A model generated the notes under the pieces. That model saw only the letters and a list, made by a program, of their open reading frames with translations, did not search any database and was not told where the DNA came from. A stretch of DNA of 33,779 bases from Streptomyces sp. CB02009 (GTDB lineage Bacteria > Actinomycetota > Actinomycetes > Streptomycetales > Streptomycetaceae). A program made the position numbers and the translations under genes. Of this stretch, positions 8,904 to 18,400 are shown one piece after another. Position 1 is the stretch's first letter, and each line of letters starts with the position of its first letter. The DNA is taken from contig NZ_LIVV01000020.1 of NCBI RefSeq assembly GCF_001905825.1, forward strand, positions 1 to 33,779. The letters run 5' to 3'.

Positions 8904-9281
8904 TCAACTGGCGGTTGGCCACGTGCGCAGGAGAGCGGCGATCTGGCCGCAGGTGCAAGCGGGATCGAGGAGCAGGTCCTTGAGCGCAATGGCGTCGTTG
9001 CGGGTCGGTTTGACCGAGATCCCGGCGGCCTCGAGGTACATGACGCCCGTGGCCGCAGCCACCGCGAGGTTGGAGCGCTCCAGCCACCCGCACCGGCCCA
9101 GCGTGTGGATCAGGGCAGCCGCTTTGGCGTAGGGGCCGTCGTAGACAGGCTGCTCGAACAGCTCGGCCCGATGCCGGGCAACAGCTGAGACCGGGACTCC
9201 GTAGTCGTCGGGAGCCGGGTCATCGGCTCCCGCGGCCTCTGTGACCTGCAGGATCCAGGGAACGTCGATGTGCAGCTCCAT
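8904..9281 (-). CDS. Doc/Fic-family toxin-like protein
   Basis: A 125-residue protein whose start ATG (9279-9281) overlaps the stop of the antitoxin gene (ATGA). The middle, YAKAAALIHTLGRCGWLERSNLAVAAATGVMYLEAAGI, matches the core helices of Doc toxins, in which helix-HxFxDGNKR-helix is followed by a Leu/Glu-rich helix. The catalytic loop is replaced here by RCGWLERSN: there is no His and no GNKR, so AMP- or phosphotransfer activity as in classical Fic/Doc is doubtful. This divergent form appears in actinobacterial proteins labelled Fic-type toxin components. Co-transcription with an RHH protein supports a toxin-antitoxin role. Confidence 0.7.
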   Translation of the reverse strand: MELHIDVPWILQVTEAAGADDPAPDDYGVPVSAVARHRAELFEQPVYDGPYAKAAALIHTLGRCGWLERSNLAVAAATGVMYLEAAGISVKPTRNDAIALKDLLLDPACTCGQIAALLRTWPTAS

Positions 9282-9520
9282 CAGGCCGCGCGCGATCCCC
9301 GAGATACCTGCTGATTCTGCTCGGCCTCATCGAACACCGACTGATGTTCGGTCAGGAACCGGGCGGCCGCGTCCACAGCCCGGGCACGCAGCCCACTGGC
9401 ATCGTCGTGCACCAACCGGGCGAGATAGTCCCCGACACTCAGGCCCAGATCGGCAGCACGGCTCCTCGCAAGCTCCGCGACATCCTCATCCACGCGTGCG
9501 CCCAGCTGTGTCTTCGCCAT
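9281..9520 (-). CDS. Ribbon-helix-helix antitoxin
   Basis: A 79-residue protein with ATG at 9518-9520. The sequence begins MAKTQLGARVDEDVAELARSR, a typical ribbon-helix-helix DNA-binding start (beta strand, then two helices with LGLSVGDYLARLV), and ends in a charged helix, DEAEQNQQ, likely to contact the toxin. A longer frame runs up to 9589 but would read through the operator palindrome, so the short start is chosen. The gene is directly upstream of, and overlaps, the Doc-like gene. It should repress its own operon by binding the palindrome at 9522-9551. Confidence 0.8.
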   Translation of the reverse strand: MAKTQLGARVDEDVAELARSRAADLGLSVGDYLARLVHDDASGLRARAVDAAARFLTEHQSVFDEAEQNQQVSRGSRAA

Positions 9521-9521
9521 A

Positions 9522-9551
9522 CGTGCATGGTAACACTTGTTACCATGCACG
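9522..9551. promoter_or_regulatory. Perfect 14-bp inverted repeat, probable antitoxin operator
   Basis: The bases 9522-9535 are exactly complementary to 9538-9551 around a two-base centre; the core reads GGTAACACTTGTTACC. It ends one base before the antitoxin ATG on the minus strand, so a dimeric RHH repressor bound here would block initiation. As RNA it could also form a hairpin at the start codon. Confidence 0.75.
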
Positions 9552-9786
9552 CCCACCCTCACTGCGAGTCTGGTCAATCTCGCGAACATGGGGAGCAGGC
9601 GCGGCCGGAGAACAGGCCGGTCGGTGCGGTCGTCGAGGCGGCTGGTCTGGGCTGGCGAACCCTCGTGTGGCCACTTGCCGTCCGGCGGCGGCCATGGGTG
9701 TCAGGGCGTGTTCGGTGATTGCGCCGGCAGGCGTAGAGCCTGTTCCACGGGCGGGTGTGGGGCGCAGTTGCCAGGATTGATCGGCC

Positions 9787-9884
9787 TGTAGTTGGCATGG
9801 CTCCCTGCTCGCGCAGCTGCTATGCGCTGGGTCCAGCCGGCCGGTCCACTCTCCAGAGTCCGAGGTCGTTTCACATGCCAACTA
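9787..9884. repeat. 98-bp segment bounded by 13-bp perfect inverted repeats
   Basis: TGTAGTTGGCATG at 9787-9799 is repeated in reverse complement at 9872-9884. The enclosed ~70 bp have no ORF. It could be a miniature inverted-repeat element or a long-range hairpin. No clear target duplication is visible. Confidence 0.45.
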
Positions 9885-10421
9885 CATCCTCGTCCGGCAT
9901 CCGAAGGGTGTTGGCTACCCCGTAGTGCTCTTCAGCCCCATGCGTACCAATAGGACCACAGAAGACCGAAAAGCCATCCTTTGAGTATCGATTACTCACT
10001 TGAGGTGGGCTGGTCTTGAGTCACGATAGTGGCAAGATCTATTCGTTTGGCTGAGACGGGGATGTAGCGCCATCGCATGACCAGCCGTCTGCTTCGCATG
10101 CCGCTCGGCATGCCGGTTCCTTTGTCCCTCAGGGACAGGTGCCGGTCGTGACAGGTGAGGGCCACTCCCCAGTGATCGCTGTTAGGGCCAACTGTCACGA
10201 AGTCGTATCCCAGCCCACGGCGTCAATGACCGGTCTCCCGACTGCCGGAGCTTGACACCGGTCTGCCGAGGTTCCCCCTCAGGTGCTTGGCGCCGCCGGT
10301 GATCTGGCTGTGCTCCACATGCTCTGCCGGTCGTTCGACCCCTCATCCACCCGTCGCCCTGGCGGCGCTCGCATGTGCACGTTGGCGGCTCGATGGCCGC
10401 AAGAGAAACAGGAAGCAGTAG
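9885..10421. other. Region upstream of the PKS gene
   Basis: No convincing gene is seen. A 68-codon minus-strand frame (9992-10198) is the only fair candidate and shows no family features. The PKS promoter must lie here or further upstream, but no clear -35/-10 pair stands out by eye. A GGAAG at 10411-10415 precedes the PKS start by six bases. Confidence 0.4.
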
Positions 10422-13400
10422 GTGGCAGATTCAATGCCTGCATCTGATGTGGTTGCGGTCGTGGGTATGGCGGGCCGGTTCCCCGGTGCCGACGGTGTCG
10501 ATGAGTTGTGGTCGATGCTGTTGGACGGAACCGAGGCGGTCCGGCGTTTCAGCCCTGAGGAGTTGAAGGCTGCCGGCGTTCCTGAGAACCACATCAGGGA
10601 TCCGGAGTACCGTCCGTATGCGGCCGACCTCAGCGGGGTTGAGGAGTTCGATGCCGCCTTCTTCGGAATCGCACCGGCGGAGGCGAGGCTGTTGGATCCG
10701 CAGCATCGCTTCTTTCTGGAGTGTGTCTGGTCGGCGCTGGAGGACGCTGGGACGCCGCCGGCTTCCTGCCAGGGAAGCATCGGGGTGTTCGGCTCTACGA
10801 GCATGAGCTCGTACCTGTTGCATCACGTACTGCCGTCGCCGGAATTCCATGGCCAGGCCTATACGTATCCGGTGCTGCTGGGCAACGACAAGGACTTTCT
10901 CGCTACCCGGGTCTCCTACCGGCTGGGCCTGCGGGGCCCGAGTGTGTCTGTGCAGGCTGCGTGCTCCAGTTCTCTGGTAGCGGTCGACCTGGCCCGAGCC
11001 GCCGTACTCTCCGGTCAGTGCGAGGTGGCCGTGGCCGGTGGAGTCAGCGTCTTCACCCCACAGACCGCCGGGTACCTGTACCAGCAGGGCGGAACGTTCT
11101 CCGCGGACGGCCATTGCCGGCCCTTCGATGCCGCCGCGTCCGGCATGGTACGCGGCAGCGGCTGCGCAGTGGTCGTCCTGAAGCGCCTCGACCAGGCCTT
11201 GGCGGATCGCGACCACATATACGCCGTCATCGCAGGCTCGGCGGTGAACAACGACGGTTCGGTCAAGGCGGGATACACGGCGCCGGGTGTGGCCGGACAG
11301 GTCGAGGTCATTCGGCAGGCGCTGTCGGTATCCGGGGTCACGGCGTCGGAGATCGGGTACGTCGAAGCGCACGGAACGGGCACGTTTCTGGGAGATCCCG
11401 TTGAGGTCGCCGCCCTGACCCAGGCCTACACCGAGACATCCGATCCGGCGGATGCCGCCCGGCAGGTTGCTCTGGGCAGCATCAAGGCGAACATCGGTCA
11501 CCTGGACGCTGCGGCCGGTGTCACCGGCTTGCTCAAGGCCGCGCTCGTCCTGCACCACCAGATCATCCCGCCGCAGATCAACTTTTCCGAGCCCAATCCG
11601 GAACTCGGCCTGCCCGATACCCCGTTCACCATCCACGGCCAGCCCTACCACTGTGCTGATCGACCGTTGCGCGCTGCCGCGGTGACCTCACTTGGCATCG
11701 GCGGGACGAATGCCCACTGTGTCTTGACCACACCCCCACCAGCCGCACAGCGCGCGATGCAGCCGAGTGGCGACTACCTTCTGCTGCTCTCCAGCCCGGA
11801 CGAGGCGCGTCTTGCGGGCATGGCCTGCGATCTGGCGGACCACCTGGACCGAAACCCCGGTGTTCGACTGGACGATCTGGCCTACACCCTGGCCACGGGG
11901 CGGGAACCGCTTCCACAGCGCGGCGCGGTCATCGCCGCAACGCTCGCAGACACGGTGTCGGCACTGCGTGACCTGCAGGACGGTCAGCAGCAGATGACCG
12001 AGGACAGTCGGGTGAAGGCCTGGCTCGGTGGCGCTCCTGCGCACGGCATGCCGCTGGGCGAGGTGGGGGAGGCGCGGAAGATCCGGCTCCCGGGAATGCG
12101 GTTCCATCGTGTCCGCCACTGGATCGACGCACCAGCGGCAGCACGTGAAGCCGACGCGCTCCGGCAACAGAGCGCCGGCGAGAACCTCCTCACCGACATC
12201 GTGGAGGCGTTCCGCGCGAACCTCGGCGTCGATTCCATGGCTCCGGATGACGACTACTTCGCTGCCGGCGGCGAGTCACTCATGGCCGTCAACCTGGTCG
12301 AGACCCTCCGGAGACGGCTGGGCATATCGGTAACCCACGCCCAGTTCACGCGACTCAGAACCCCACGACAGCTAGCCGCATGGTCCCAGACCGATCAAGC
12401 CCAGACGCTGCCACAGGTCAGTTCCGCAGAGACGCTGCACCTGGTGAGGGAGGGGACGCCCGGCCGAGAGATCTTCCTCGTACACCCGTCCGGGGGCACG
12501 GCGATGTTCGCCCACGCTCTGGCATCTCACAGTACCGACTCAAGCACGCTGTACGGCATCTCCTACCCCAGCGGCCTGAACGAACCGCTCACCACGATCT
12601 CCGAGATGGCCGAGCACTACGTCACCCTCATCCGTGCCGTTCGCCCCCACGGGCCCTATCGGATCGGTGGCTACTCACTCGGCGGCACCGTAGCCCTGGA
12701 AATGGCACACCTGCTCACGCAGGCCGGCCAGGAGGTCGACCAGGTCATCCTCTTCGACACCCTGCCTCCGCAGGCACACCCGCCCGCCTTCCACGAAGAC
12801 GAATTCCTAGCGGCCTTTCCCTCTCTGCTGGCACTCACCCTGGGCGTGCCGCAACCAGCATCAGATGGTGCGCAACCGCATACCCCGGAGGAAGCGATCG
12901 CGTCGGTCAGTCAGCCGGACTGGACACCAGCCACCATCCGGGAACTCCGGAAGCTCTACGACACCTGGCGCAACTGTGCCCATGCACTGAGCACCTACCG
13001 TCCCAGTTCCTACGGAGGAGCGGTCCATCTTCTCGCTGCTCGGCAGCCTCTGCCGACCAACAGCAACAGCCTGCTGCCCACCACCACTCTCACGGCAGAC
13101 GACTGGCAGCCCTATCTGACGGGTGACCTGACCTTCACTACGGTGCCGGGCGACCACTTCAGCATGTTCCACCCCGACAACCTTCCCGCTCTGGCAGCTG
13201 CCTATGACCGGTCCCTCCAGGGCTCCTCGCCCACCGCTGCCCGGTCCCTCCAGGACTGGCCGACAGCAGCCCCGACCTCGGTGCCAGGGAACCGGCCCCT
13301 GGCATGGCTGTTCGCCGGTCAGGGCATCCAGCATCCGGGGATGGGCCGCGACCTCCTCGACCGGTACCCCGAACTCGTGCGGGAAGCAGACGACGTCCTC

Positions 13401-14180
13401 GGCTACGACACCACACGTCTGTGTGCGGGCGATCCGGAGCGACCGCTGAGCAGCACTGCCTACGCCCAGCCCTCGATCTATCTCGTCAACGCCCTTGCCG
13501 CCCGCCAGCATCTCGAGGAGACCGGGCAGCGTCCTAGCATCGTTCTCGGGCACAGCCTGGGGGAGTACAGCGCGCTTGAGACGGCAGGAGTGTTCAGTTT
13601 CGGCGACGGTCTGCGCCTGGTCGCCGCCCGTGCCGCCGCGATGGCCCGCATCCAAGGCGGCAGCATGCTTGCCGTCGTCGGAATCCCCGAACCAGACCTG
13701 CTCGCACTCCTCACCACCGAAGACTTCCAGCAGATCGACCTGGCTGCCGCCAACACTCCACGCAACCACACACTGGCCGGGCCACACGAGGAACTGGAAC
13801 GACTCACCCCCGTCCTCCTCGCTCACGGCGCCCGAGCGATACGCCCGCTCAACGTCAGCGGCCCATTCCACTCCCGCTACATGCAGCCTGCGGCTGACGA
13901 GTTCAGCACCCTGCTGCGCACTGTGGTCCTGCGAGAACCTGCCATCCCGGTACTGGCCAATGCCACTGCCCAACCCCACATCCGCAGAGACATACCCGCC
14001 GCACTCACCGACCAGCTGTGTCGCGCCGTTCTGTGGCGGAAATCCGTCGAACGAGCCATCACCGATCTCGATCCGGACTTCCACGAAATCGGCAGCCAAC
14101 GCATCCTCACTCCCATGACCGCCCAGATCCAGGCATCCCGCACATCTCGGTCCAGCACGGCGGAGGGCACGCACGCATGA
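10422..14180 (+). CDS. Polyketide synthase with unusual order KS-(AT-less linker)-ACP-TE-AT
   Basis: 1252 residues from GTG at 10422. KS spans residues 1-435 with an intact triad: Cys181 (QAACSSS), His317 (EAHGTGT) and His360 (KANIGH). Residues ~450-570 match KS-AT adaptor and post-AT linker sequence (LLLLSSPDEARLAGM.. DLAYTLATGRE.. RLPGMRFHRVRHWID) but no AT lies between them. ACP is at ~585-655 with Ser619 in GGES. A type I thioesterase spans ~670-930 with Ser752 (GYSLGG), Asp779 and His912 (GDHF). An acyltransferase spans ~958-1235 with FAGQG, Ser1045 (GHSLGEY) and His1150 in GPFHS, the FabD-like form that points to malonyl rather than methylmalonyl. There are no KR, DH or ER domains, so the product keeps a beta-keto group. 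Its stop overlaps the next start (ATGA). It probably accepts the dipeptidyl chain from the NRPS at 15423. Confidence 0.93.
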   Translation: MADSMPASDVVAVVGMAGRFPGADGVDELWSMLLDGTEAVRRFSPEELKAAGVPENHIRDPEYRPYAADLSGVEEFDAAFFGIAPAEARLLDPQHRFFLECVWSALEDAGTPPASCQGSIGVFGSTSMSSYLLHHVLPSPEFHGQAYTYPVLLGNDKDFLATRVSYRLGLRGPSVSVQAACSSSLVAVDLARAAVLSGQCEVAVAGGVSVFTPQTAGYLYQQGGTFSADGHCRPFDAAASGMVRGSGCAVVVLKRLDQALADRDHIYAVIAGSAVNNDGSVKAGYTAPGVAGQVEVIRQALSVSGVTASEIGYVEAHGTGTFLGDPVEVAALTQAYTETSDPADAARQVALGSIKANIGHLDAAAGVTGLLKAALVLHHQIIPPQINFSEPNPELGLPDTPFTIHGQPYHCADRPLRAAAVTSLGIGGTNAHCVLTTPPPAAQRAMQPSGDYLLLLSSPDEARLAGMACDLADHLDRNPGVRLDDLAYTLATGREPLPQRGAVIAATLADTVSALRDLQDGQQQMTEDSRVKAWLGGAPAHGMPLGEVGEARKIRLPGMRFHRVRHWIDAPAAAREADALRQQSAGENLLTDIVEAFRANLGVDSMAPDDDYFAAGGESLMAVNLVETLRRRLGISVTHAQFTRLRTPRQLAAWSQTDQAQTLPQVSSAETLHLVREGTPGREIFLVHPSGGTAMFAHALASHSTDSSTLYGISYPSGLNEPLTTISEMAEHYVTLIRAVRPHGPYRIGGYSLGGTVALEMAHLLTQAGQEVDQVILFDTLPPQAHPPAFHEDEFLAAFPSLLALTLGVPQPASDGAQPHTPEEAIASVSQPDWTPATIRELRKLYDTWRNCAHALSTYRPSSYGGAVHLLAARQPLPTNSNSLLPTTTLTADDWQPYLTGDLTFTTVPGDHFSMFHPDNLPALAAAYDRSLQGSSPTAARSLQDWPTAAPTSVPGNRPLAWLFAGQGIQHPGMGRDLLDRYPELVREADDVLGYDTTRLCAGDPERPLSSTAYAQPSIYLVNALAARQHLEETGQRPSIVLGHSLGEYSALETAGVFSFGDGLRLVAARAAAMARIQGGSMLAVVGIPEPDLLALLTTEDFQQIDLAAANTPRNHTLAGPHEELERLTPVLLAHGARAIRPLNVSGPFHSRYMQPAADEFSTLLRTVVLREPAIPVLANATAQPHIRRDIPAALTDQLCRAVLWRKSVERAITDLDPDFHEIGSQRILTPMTAQIQASRTSRSSTAEGTHA

Positions 14181-14812
14181 GTAGCAGTGAGATCCATTCC
14201 CTCTGTGAGCAGTTCCTGCACGCATACCAGGCACGCGACCTGAACACGCTGCGACAGCTCTTCACCCGTGGTGATGAGGAACTCGACGTGCCAGACCTCA
14301 AGGAAGGCCTTCGCTTCCTTGGCAGCAGCGACTGCGAAACCTCTCTCGCCTGTCAGTTCCCTGCCATCGAAGACACCGACATCGAGATCACACGGTTGAG
14401 CACCCACGTGCTCGCCGACGGATCCGCTGCTTGCGCCTACATCACCACCAACCACGGGGGCAAAGTATCCGGCCAAGGCGTACTCATTCAGGGGCTGCAG
14501 CTCAGTTTGGCCCTGGAGTACCACGACGGCTCCTGGCGCACCGTCAGTCTGAAACGACAGGGAGCGCACCAGCCGGTCGCGGCAACGGGAGGGTTCTCAA
14601 CCGTGGAGTTCAGCAGCCCGCCTCGCCAACCACATCCGACGGAATCCCCAGCGGTGGAATGGCGGCCTTCGCCACCTATCGGCAGCTCGCCGCCCGTGTC
14701 ACCGAACGACTCAGCCAAGGCACATTCGACTTCTCCGCGGACATCGCTCCCTACCTCGACGAACGTTTCATCGAAATCGTGGCCGGAGAGGCCATCGGCC
14801 TCGCTGGAGTGA
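14177..14812 (+). CDS. SnoaL-like (NTF2-fold) protein 1
   Basis: 211 codons beginning ATG at 14177, overlapping the PKS stop. The first ~135 residues look like an NTF2/SnoaL alpha+beta barrel: an N-terminal helix LCEQFLHAYQARDLNTLRQLF, then the strand pattern ending LALEYHDGSWRTVSLKRQ. Members of this fold act as aldol-type cyclases, isomerases or hydratases in polyketide pathways; the role here is inferred. From about residue 140 the sequence becomes Pro/Ser-rich and low in structure because the frame runs over the start of the next gene, which it overlaps by 154 bases. The true protein may be shorter, or an ancestral two-domain gene may have been split by a frameshift. Confidence 0.65.
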   Translation: MSSSEIHSLCEQFLHAYQARDLNTLRQLFTRGDEELDVPDLKEGLRFLGSSDCETSLACQFPAIEDTDIEITRLSTHVLADGSAACAYITTNHGGKVSGQGVLIQGLQLSLALEYHDGSWRTVSLKRQGAHQPVAATGGFSTVEFSSPPRQPHPTESPAVEWRPSPPIGSSPPVSPNDSAKAHSTSPRTSLPTSTNVSSKSWPERPSASLE

Positions 14813-15063
14813 GGGAGACCTTCACCCCGCTCATCGCCGCCACAGCCGCCGGCGCGACCTTCTCGTGGTCGGTGCAACTCGAGGACGCCCGCGACCTCAC
14901 ACCGGACATCGTCTTGCTGATCACCAATGCCCAGGTCTCCCTTGAATCCGGCGAGGGCCCCGTGGACGTCAAGCGGTACCGAATCACCAACCTTCTCGTC
15001 AGGAGTGCCCCAGACGTGTGGACATTCCTCCATCAGCACCGGACGGAGATTCCGACCGAATAG
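14659..15063 (+). CDS. SnoaL-like (NTF2-fold) protein 2, paralogue of the gene at 20481
   Basis: 134 residues from ATG 14659. The sequence AAFATYRQLAARVTERL, (D)IAPYLDERFIEIV, GATFSWSVQLED, VDVKRYRITN and WTFLHQHRTE matches the protein at 20481-20957 piece by piece. The fold is SnoaL/ketosteroid-isomerase-like. It has no strong Shine-Dalgarno sequence (only GGTGG immediately before the ATG) and no alternative in-frame start, so it may depend on coupling to the upstream SnoaL-like ORF or be fused to it. Likely a cyclase, isomerase or dehydratase acting on the released or carrier-bound keto product. Confidence 0.7.
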   Translation: MAAFATYRQLAARVTERLSQGTFDFSADIAPYLDERFIEIVAGEAIGLAGVRETFTPLIAATAAGATFSWSVQLEDARDLTPDIVLLITNAQVSLESGEGPVDVKRYRITNLLVRSAPDVWTFLHQHRTEIPTE

Positions 15064-15071
15064 CCATCTGT

Positions 15072-15188
15072 TCATTCCGTATCGCCCACGATCAGCAACT
15101 GCAGCCAGGCGCTGACGAGCCGGCGGCCGCCCAGGCCACTCACGCCGGCCGCCCGGTCCAGCAGACCGGACATCAGCTCGGTGCGCGG
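15072..15188 (-). pseudogene. Possible C-terminal coding remnant
   Basis: The minus strand reads ELMSGLLDRAAGVSG.. VSAWLQLLIVGDTE and a TGA at 15072-15074, with actinomycete-like codon use in an otherwise gene-free 360-bp gap. It lies at the point where GC content drops. No family is recognised, and it may be a chance frame. Confidence 0.25.
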
Positions 15189-15347
15189 TGCCGCCGCTGA
15201 CCTCGGACAGACTGCTTCAGTTTTTGCGTAGTGCGAGTCCCCTGTACGGGAAACAAAAGTACCCTCATCGTTCGTTACCTACGCCCTCAGCGCTTGATTG
15301 CTCGATACTCATAAACTGCTGGGAAAATTACTCAAGCAGATCAAAAG

Positions 15348-15377
15348 TTGCGATCTTTACGAGCTTTCAGGTATACC
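15348..15377 (+). promoter_or_regulatory. Candidate promoter of the NRPS operon
   Basis: TTGCGA at 15348-15353 and TATACC at 15372-15377 are spaced by 18 bases, 45 bases before the NRPS ATG, in an AT-richer stretch (about 15230-15420). This fits a housekeeping sigma-factor promoter. The NRPS would thus be transcribed separately from the PKS operon. Confidence 0.45.
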
Positions 15378-15422
15378 GACCCTGTCGCCATCCAATGATT
15401 CCTCGATTGGAAGCCACCGCAC

Positions 15423-18400
15423 ATGAACGTGTCCTACACCTCCGCCCAAGCTTCTGCGCCCTTCCTCCCGCATCTAGTAGACCGTTGGGCTGATTCGGCT
15501 GCGGAAGATTGTGCTGTTATTTCTCCCGATGGAACGCTTTCATACGCGGAGCTGCGCAACCTTTCAAACAGGATGGCGAACTATCTGACTCACGAAGGAG
15601 TGAAGAAGGGAGCCCGAATTGGGGTGTCACTTCCCCGGCACCCGGATTCCGTGGTTGCAATTCTTGGCATCCTGAAGGCCGGGGCGGTTTACGTTCCGAT
15701 CGACCCGAACCTGCCTGCAGAGCGACGCGATTTCATGGCCGAAGACTCTGGTATCAAGCTCTGCATTTCGGAAAGTCTTCTGCGCAGAGAGAGTGCTCGT
15801 ATACGGAGCTTCCCTTCATATAATCCTGGCTACATCCCAGATGGGGATGAATCGGCATACGTGATCTACACATCAGGCTCCACGGGTCAGCCGAAGGGTG
15901 TGGAGATTGCTCAGAGCAGCATAATCGACCTGGTCACCCAGGCCGAATACACTAAGCTGGATTCAACCACTCGTTTTCTCCACATATTTTCCCTCTCGTC
16001 CGATGTCGCCGGCATGGAAATATGGACCCCCCTGATCTTCGGAGGGCAACTGGTAATTCCCGGGCCTCACCTCCTCAGCTGTTCCGAGCTTCAGGAAGCT
16101 CTAGTGAAATATGAGGTAACAGATGCTGTCTTTCCGGCTTCCCTGTTTCATCGCCAAGCAGAAGAGGCCCCGGAAAGCTTTGCCTCACTTCGAAGCCTGA
16201 TGGTTGGAGTCGAGGTTCTCAATCCCGAGCATGCGCGAAATGTTCTCGCACTCAGCCCTGGCCTACGTCTAGTTAACGGATATGGTCCGACCGAGACCAC
16301 TGTATATTCAACCTTTCATGTCATGACTGCGCCTGGAGAGGTACCCAGCCCGGTGCCCATCGGCCGACCGACCCCGCACACGATCGCCTGCGTGGTAGAC
16401 AGGAACGGTGACGTGGTTCCGCAAGGCTCTGCAGGCGAACTCTGCCTCGGTGGGCCGGGGTTGACAAAGGGATACGTAAATCGCCCGGAACTGAACAGGG
16501 AACGTTTTTTGCAAGATCCCCTGGGATCTGGTTCGTTGTTGTACAGAACCGGAGACCTTGGCCGCTGGAACTCTGATGGTGATCTTGAATTCCTGGGTCG
16601 CATTGACCGGCAGGTTAAGATCCGCGGTTACCGTGTTGAACCAGGCGAAGTTGAAGCACGTATTCTGACCCATCCTCACGTCGCGGCTGTCCATGTCACC
16701 GCTTTTGAGCCGACAGCAACTGCTGGCGAGAAGGCGCTGGTGGCGTACTGTGCTGCGGTGCCAGGAAGTCAAATAGACGATGCTGAACTGCGCGTCTACA
16801 CCGGGGAGGGCCTTCCTGGATACATGGTCCCGGCAGAGTTTGTGCAACTGGAATCACTTCCCCTTACAGTAACCGGGAAGGTGGATCCAGGTGCTCTTCC
16901 CCTGCCAGTGAAAAGCACTTCACCTGGACCACTACATTCCGGCATCGAGGGCCATCTCGTTGAGATATGGTCCCGTGTCATTGGCACCCGTGACATCGGT
17001 CTAGACGAGACATTCTTGAGTTTGGGAGGGGACTCGCTCGGCGCCATGCACATCGTTGCGGAGGTGTTCCGGCGGTTCAACGTGAAACTTCCGATCGCAG
17101 AATTGATCGGCGGTGCCACCATCATTTCTATGGCCCGTCGTGTCCGCGACCCACAGTTGCCGGCCACAGTCTCCAGCGCCCCTGCCTTGCGCAGAGAAGT
17201 ATCCCAGAGACCGGCACCTGCCTCCTACGGACAACATGGCCTCTGGTTCCATGACCAATTGCACCCCGGGAGCCCCCTCTACAATGAAGTCATTGCCCTA
17301 CGACTTTCCGGAGATGTCGCACCCGACGCACTGGAACGTGCTCTCACTGCCCTGATTAGGCGGCATGAAGCGCTCCGTACGTCACTTGTTATGCAGAAGG
17401 GTGTACTGCGTCAGATCATCGAGGATCCCGGTTTTGTGAAACTTGTACGAATCGACCTTCCAGAAGCTGCACAGGGCACGGAAAATGCTCTAGAAGCCAC
17501 AGTTCGTGATTTCGTGCGGCAGCCCTTCGTTCTGGAGGGTGGCCCTCACCTGCGAGCAGCTCTCATCAGGGTGGCCGAGAAGAACCACGTTCTCATCATT
17601 TCGACTCACCATTCGTCAATGGACGGCTGGTCAGCCGATGTGATCTTCGATGAGATTACCCAGATCTATACAGGAATCCTGGAATCCGGAGATGAGCCTT
17701 CTCTGACTTTTCCCGAGACTCAGTACTCGGATTTCGCTGTATGGCAGCATGAGCTCATATCGGCGGGCCATCTGCGGGCTGAAGTAGCGTACTGGAAAGC
17801 CAGGCTTGAAGGACTCTCTCCTTACCTGGAAATTCCTACTGATCGCAAACGCCGCCGAGATGATTTCTCCGGCGAGGGTGCTCTGTTCAGGTCATGCCTA
17901 TCTGCTGAGCAGGTAAACCGGCTGGACATACTCGCTAAACGAACTGGTGTGACCCGCTTTACAGCTCTAATGGCAGCCCTGCATATGGTCCTTTCACACT
18001 ACTGCGGCACGCAGGATGTCGTAGTGGGGACTGCGGTCTCTGGGCGGGACGAGCCATCGGTTGCACGGACTGTCGGATACTTCGTTAATATGCTGCCCAT
18101 TCGGTCGGAGATCACCAACACTCGGACTTTCCGCGACCTATTGCTCCGGACCCAGCAAACAGTTTCCGATGCATACAGTCATCAGCGCCTCCCATTTTCC
18201 ATGATCGCAGAAGAGATGGGAGTGGATAGCAGGGAATCGACTCCTTTCGTTCAGGTGTGTCTGGTACCCGAGGATGTGTACCGCCATGAGTTCTCCCTCG
18301 GGGAAACGAAAGCCTCTTTCGAGTACTTCGACCTCAAGATCTCCAAGTTCGATCTGACAGTCAGCCTGATACCTCACCCTGATGGCAGTCTCGGACTGAA

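Noticed and set aside
9521..9589. N-terminal extension of the antitoxin
   Set aside because: It would be translated from the operator palindrome and does not resemble RHH proteins, which begin at MAKTQLGARV.
10431..11651. 406-codon minus-strand frame
   Set aside because: Antisense shadow of the KS domain, Arg-rich with no family features.
12861..14234. 457-codon open frame on the minus strand
   Set aside because: It lies antisense to the AT/TE part of the PKS, which has full catalytic motifs; the antisense frame has no recognisable domain and is explained by GC bias.
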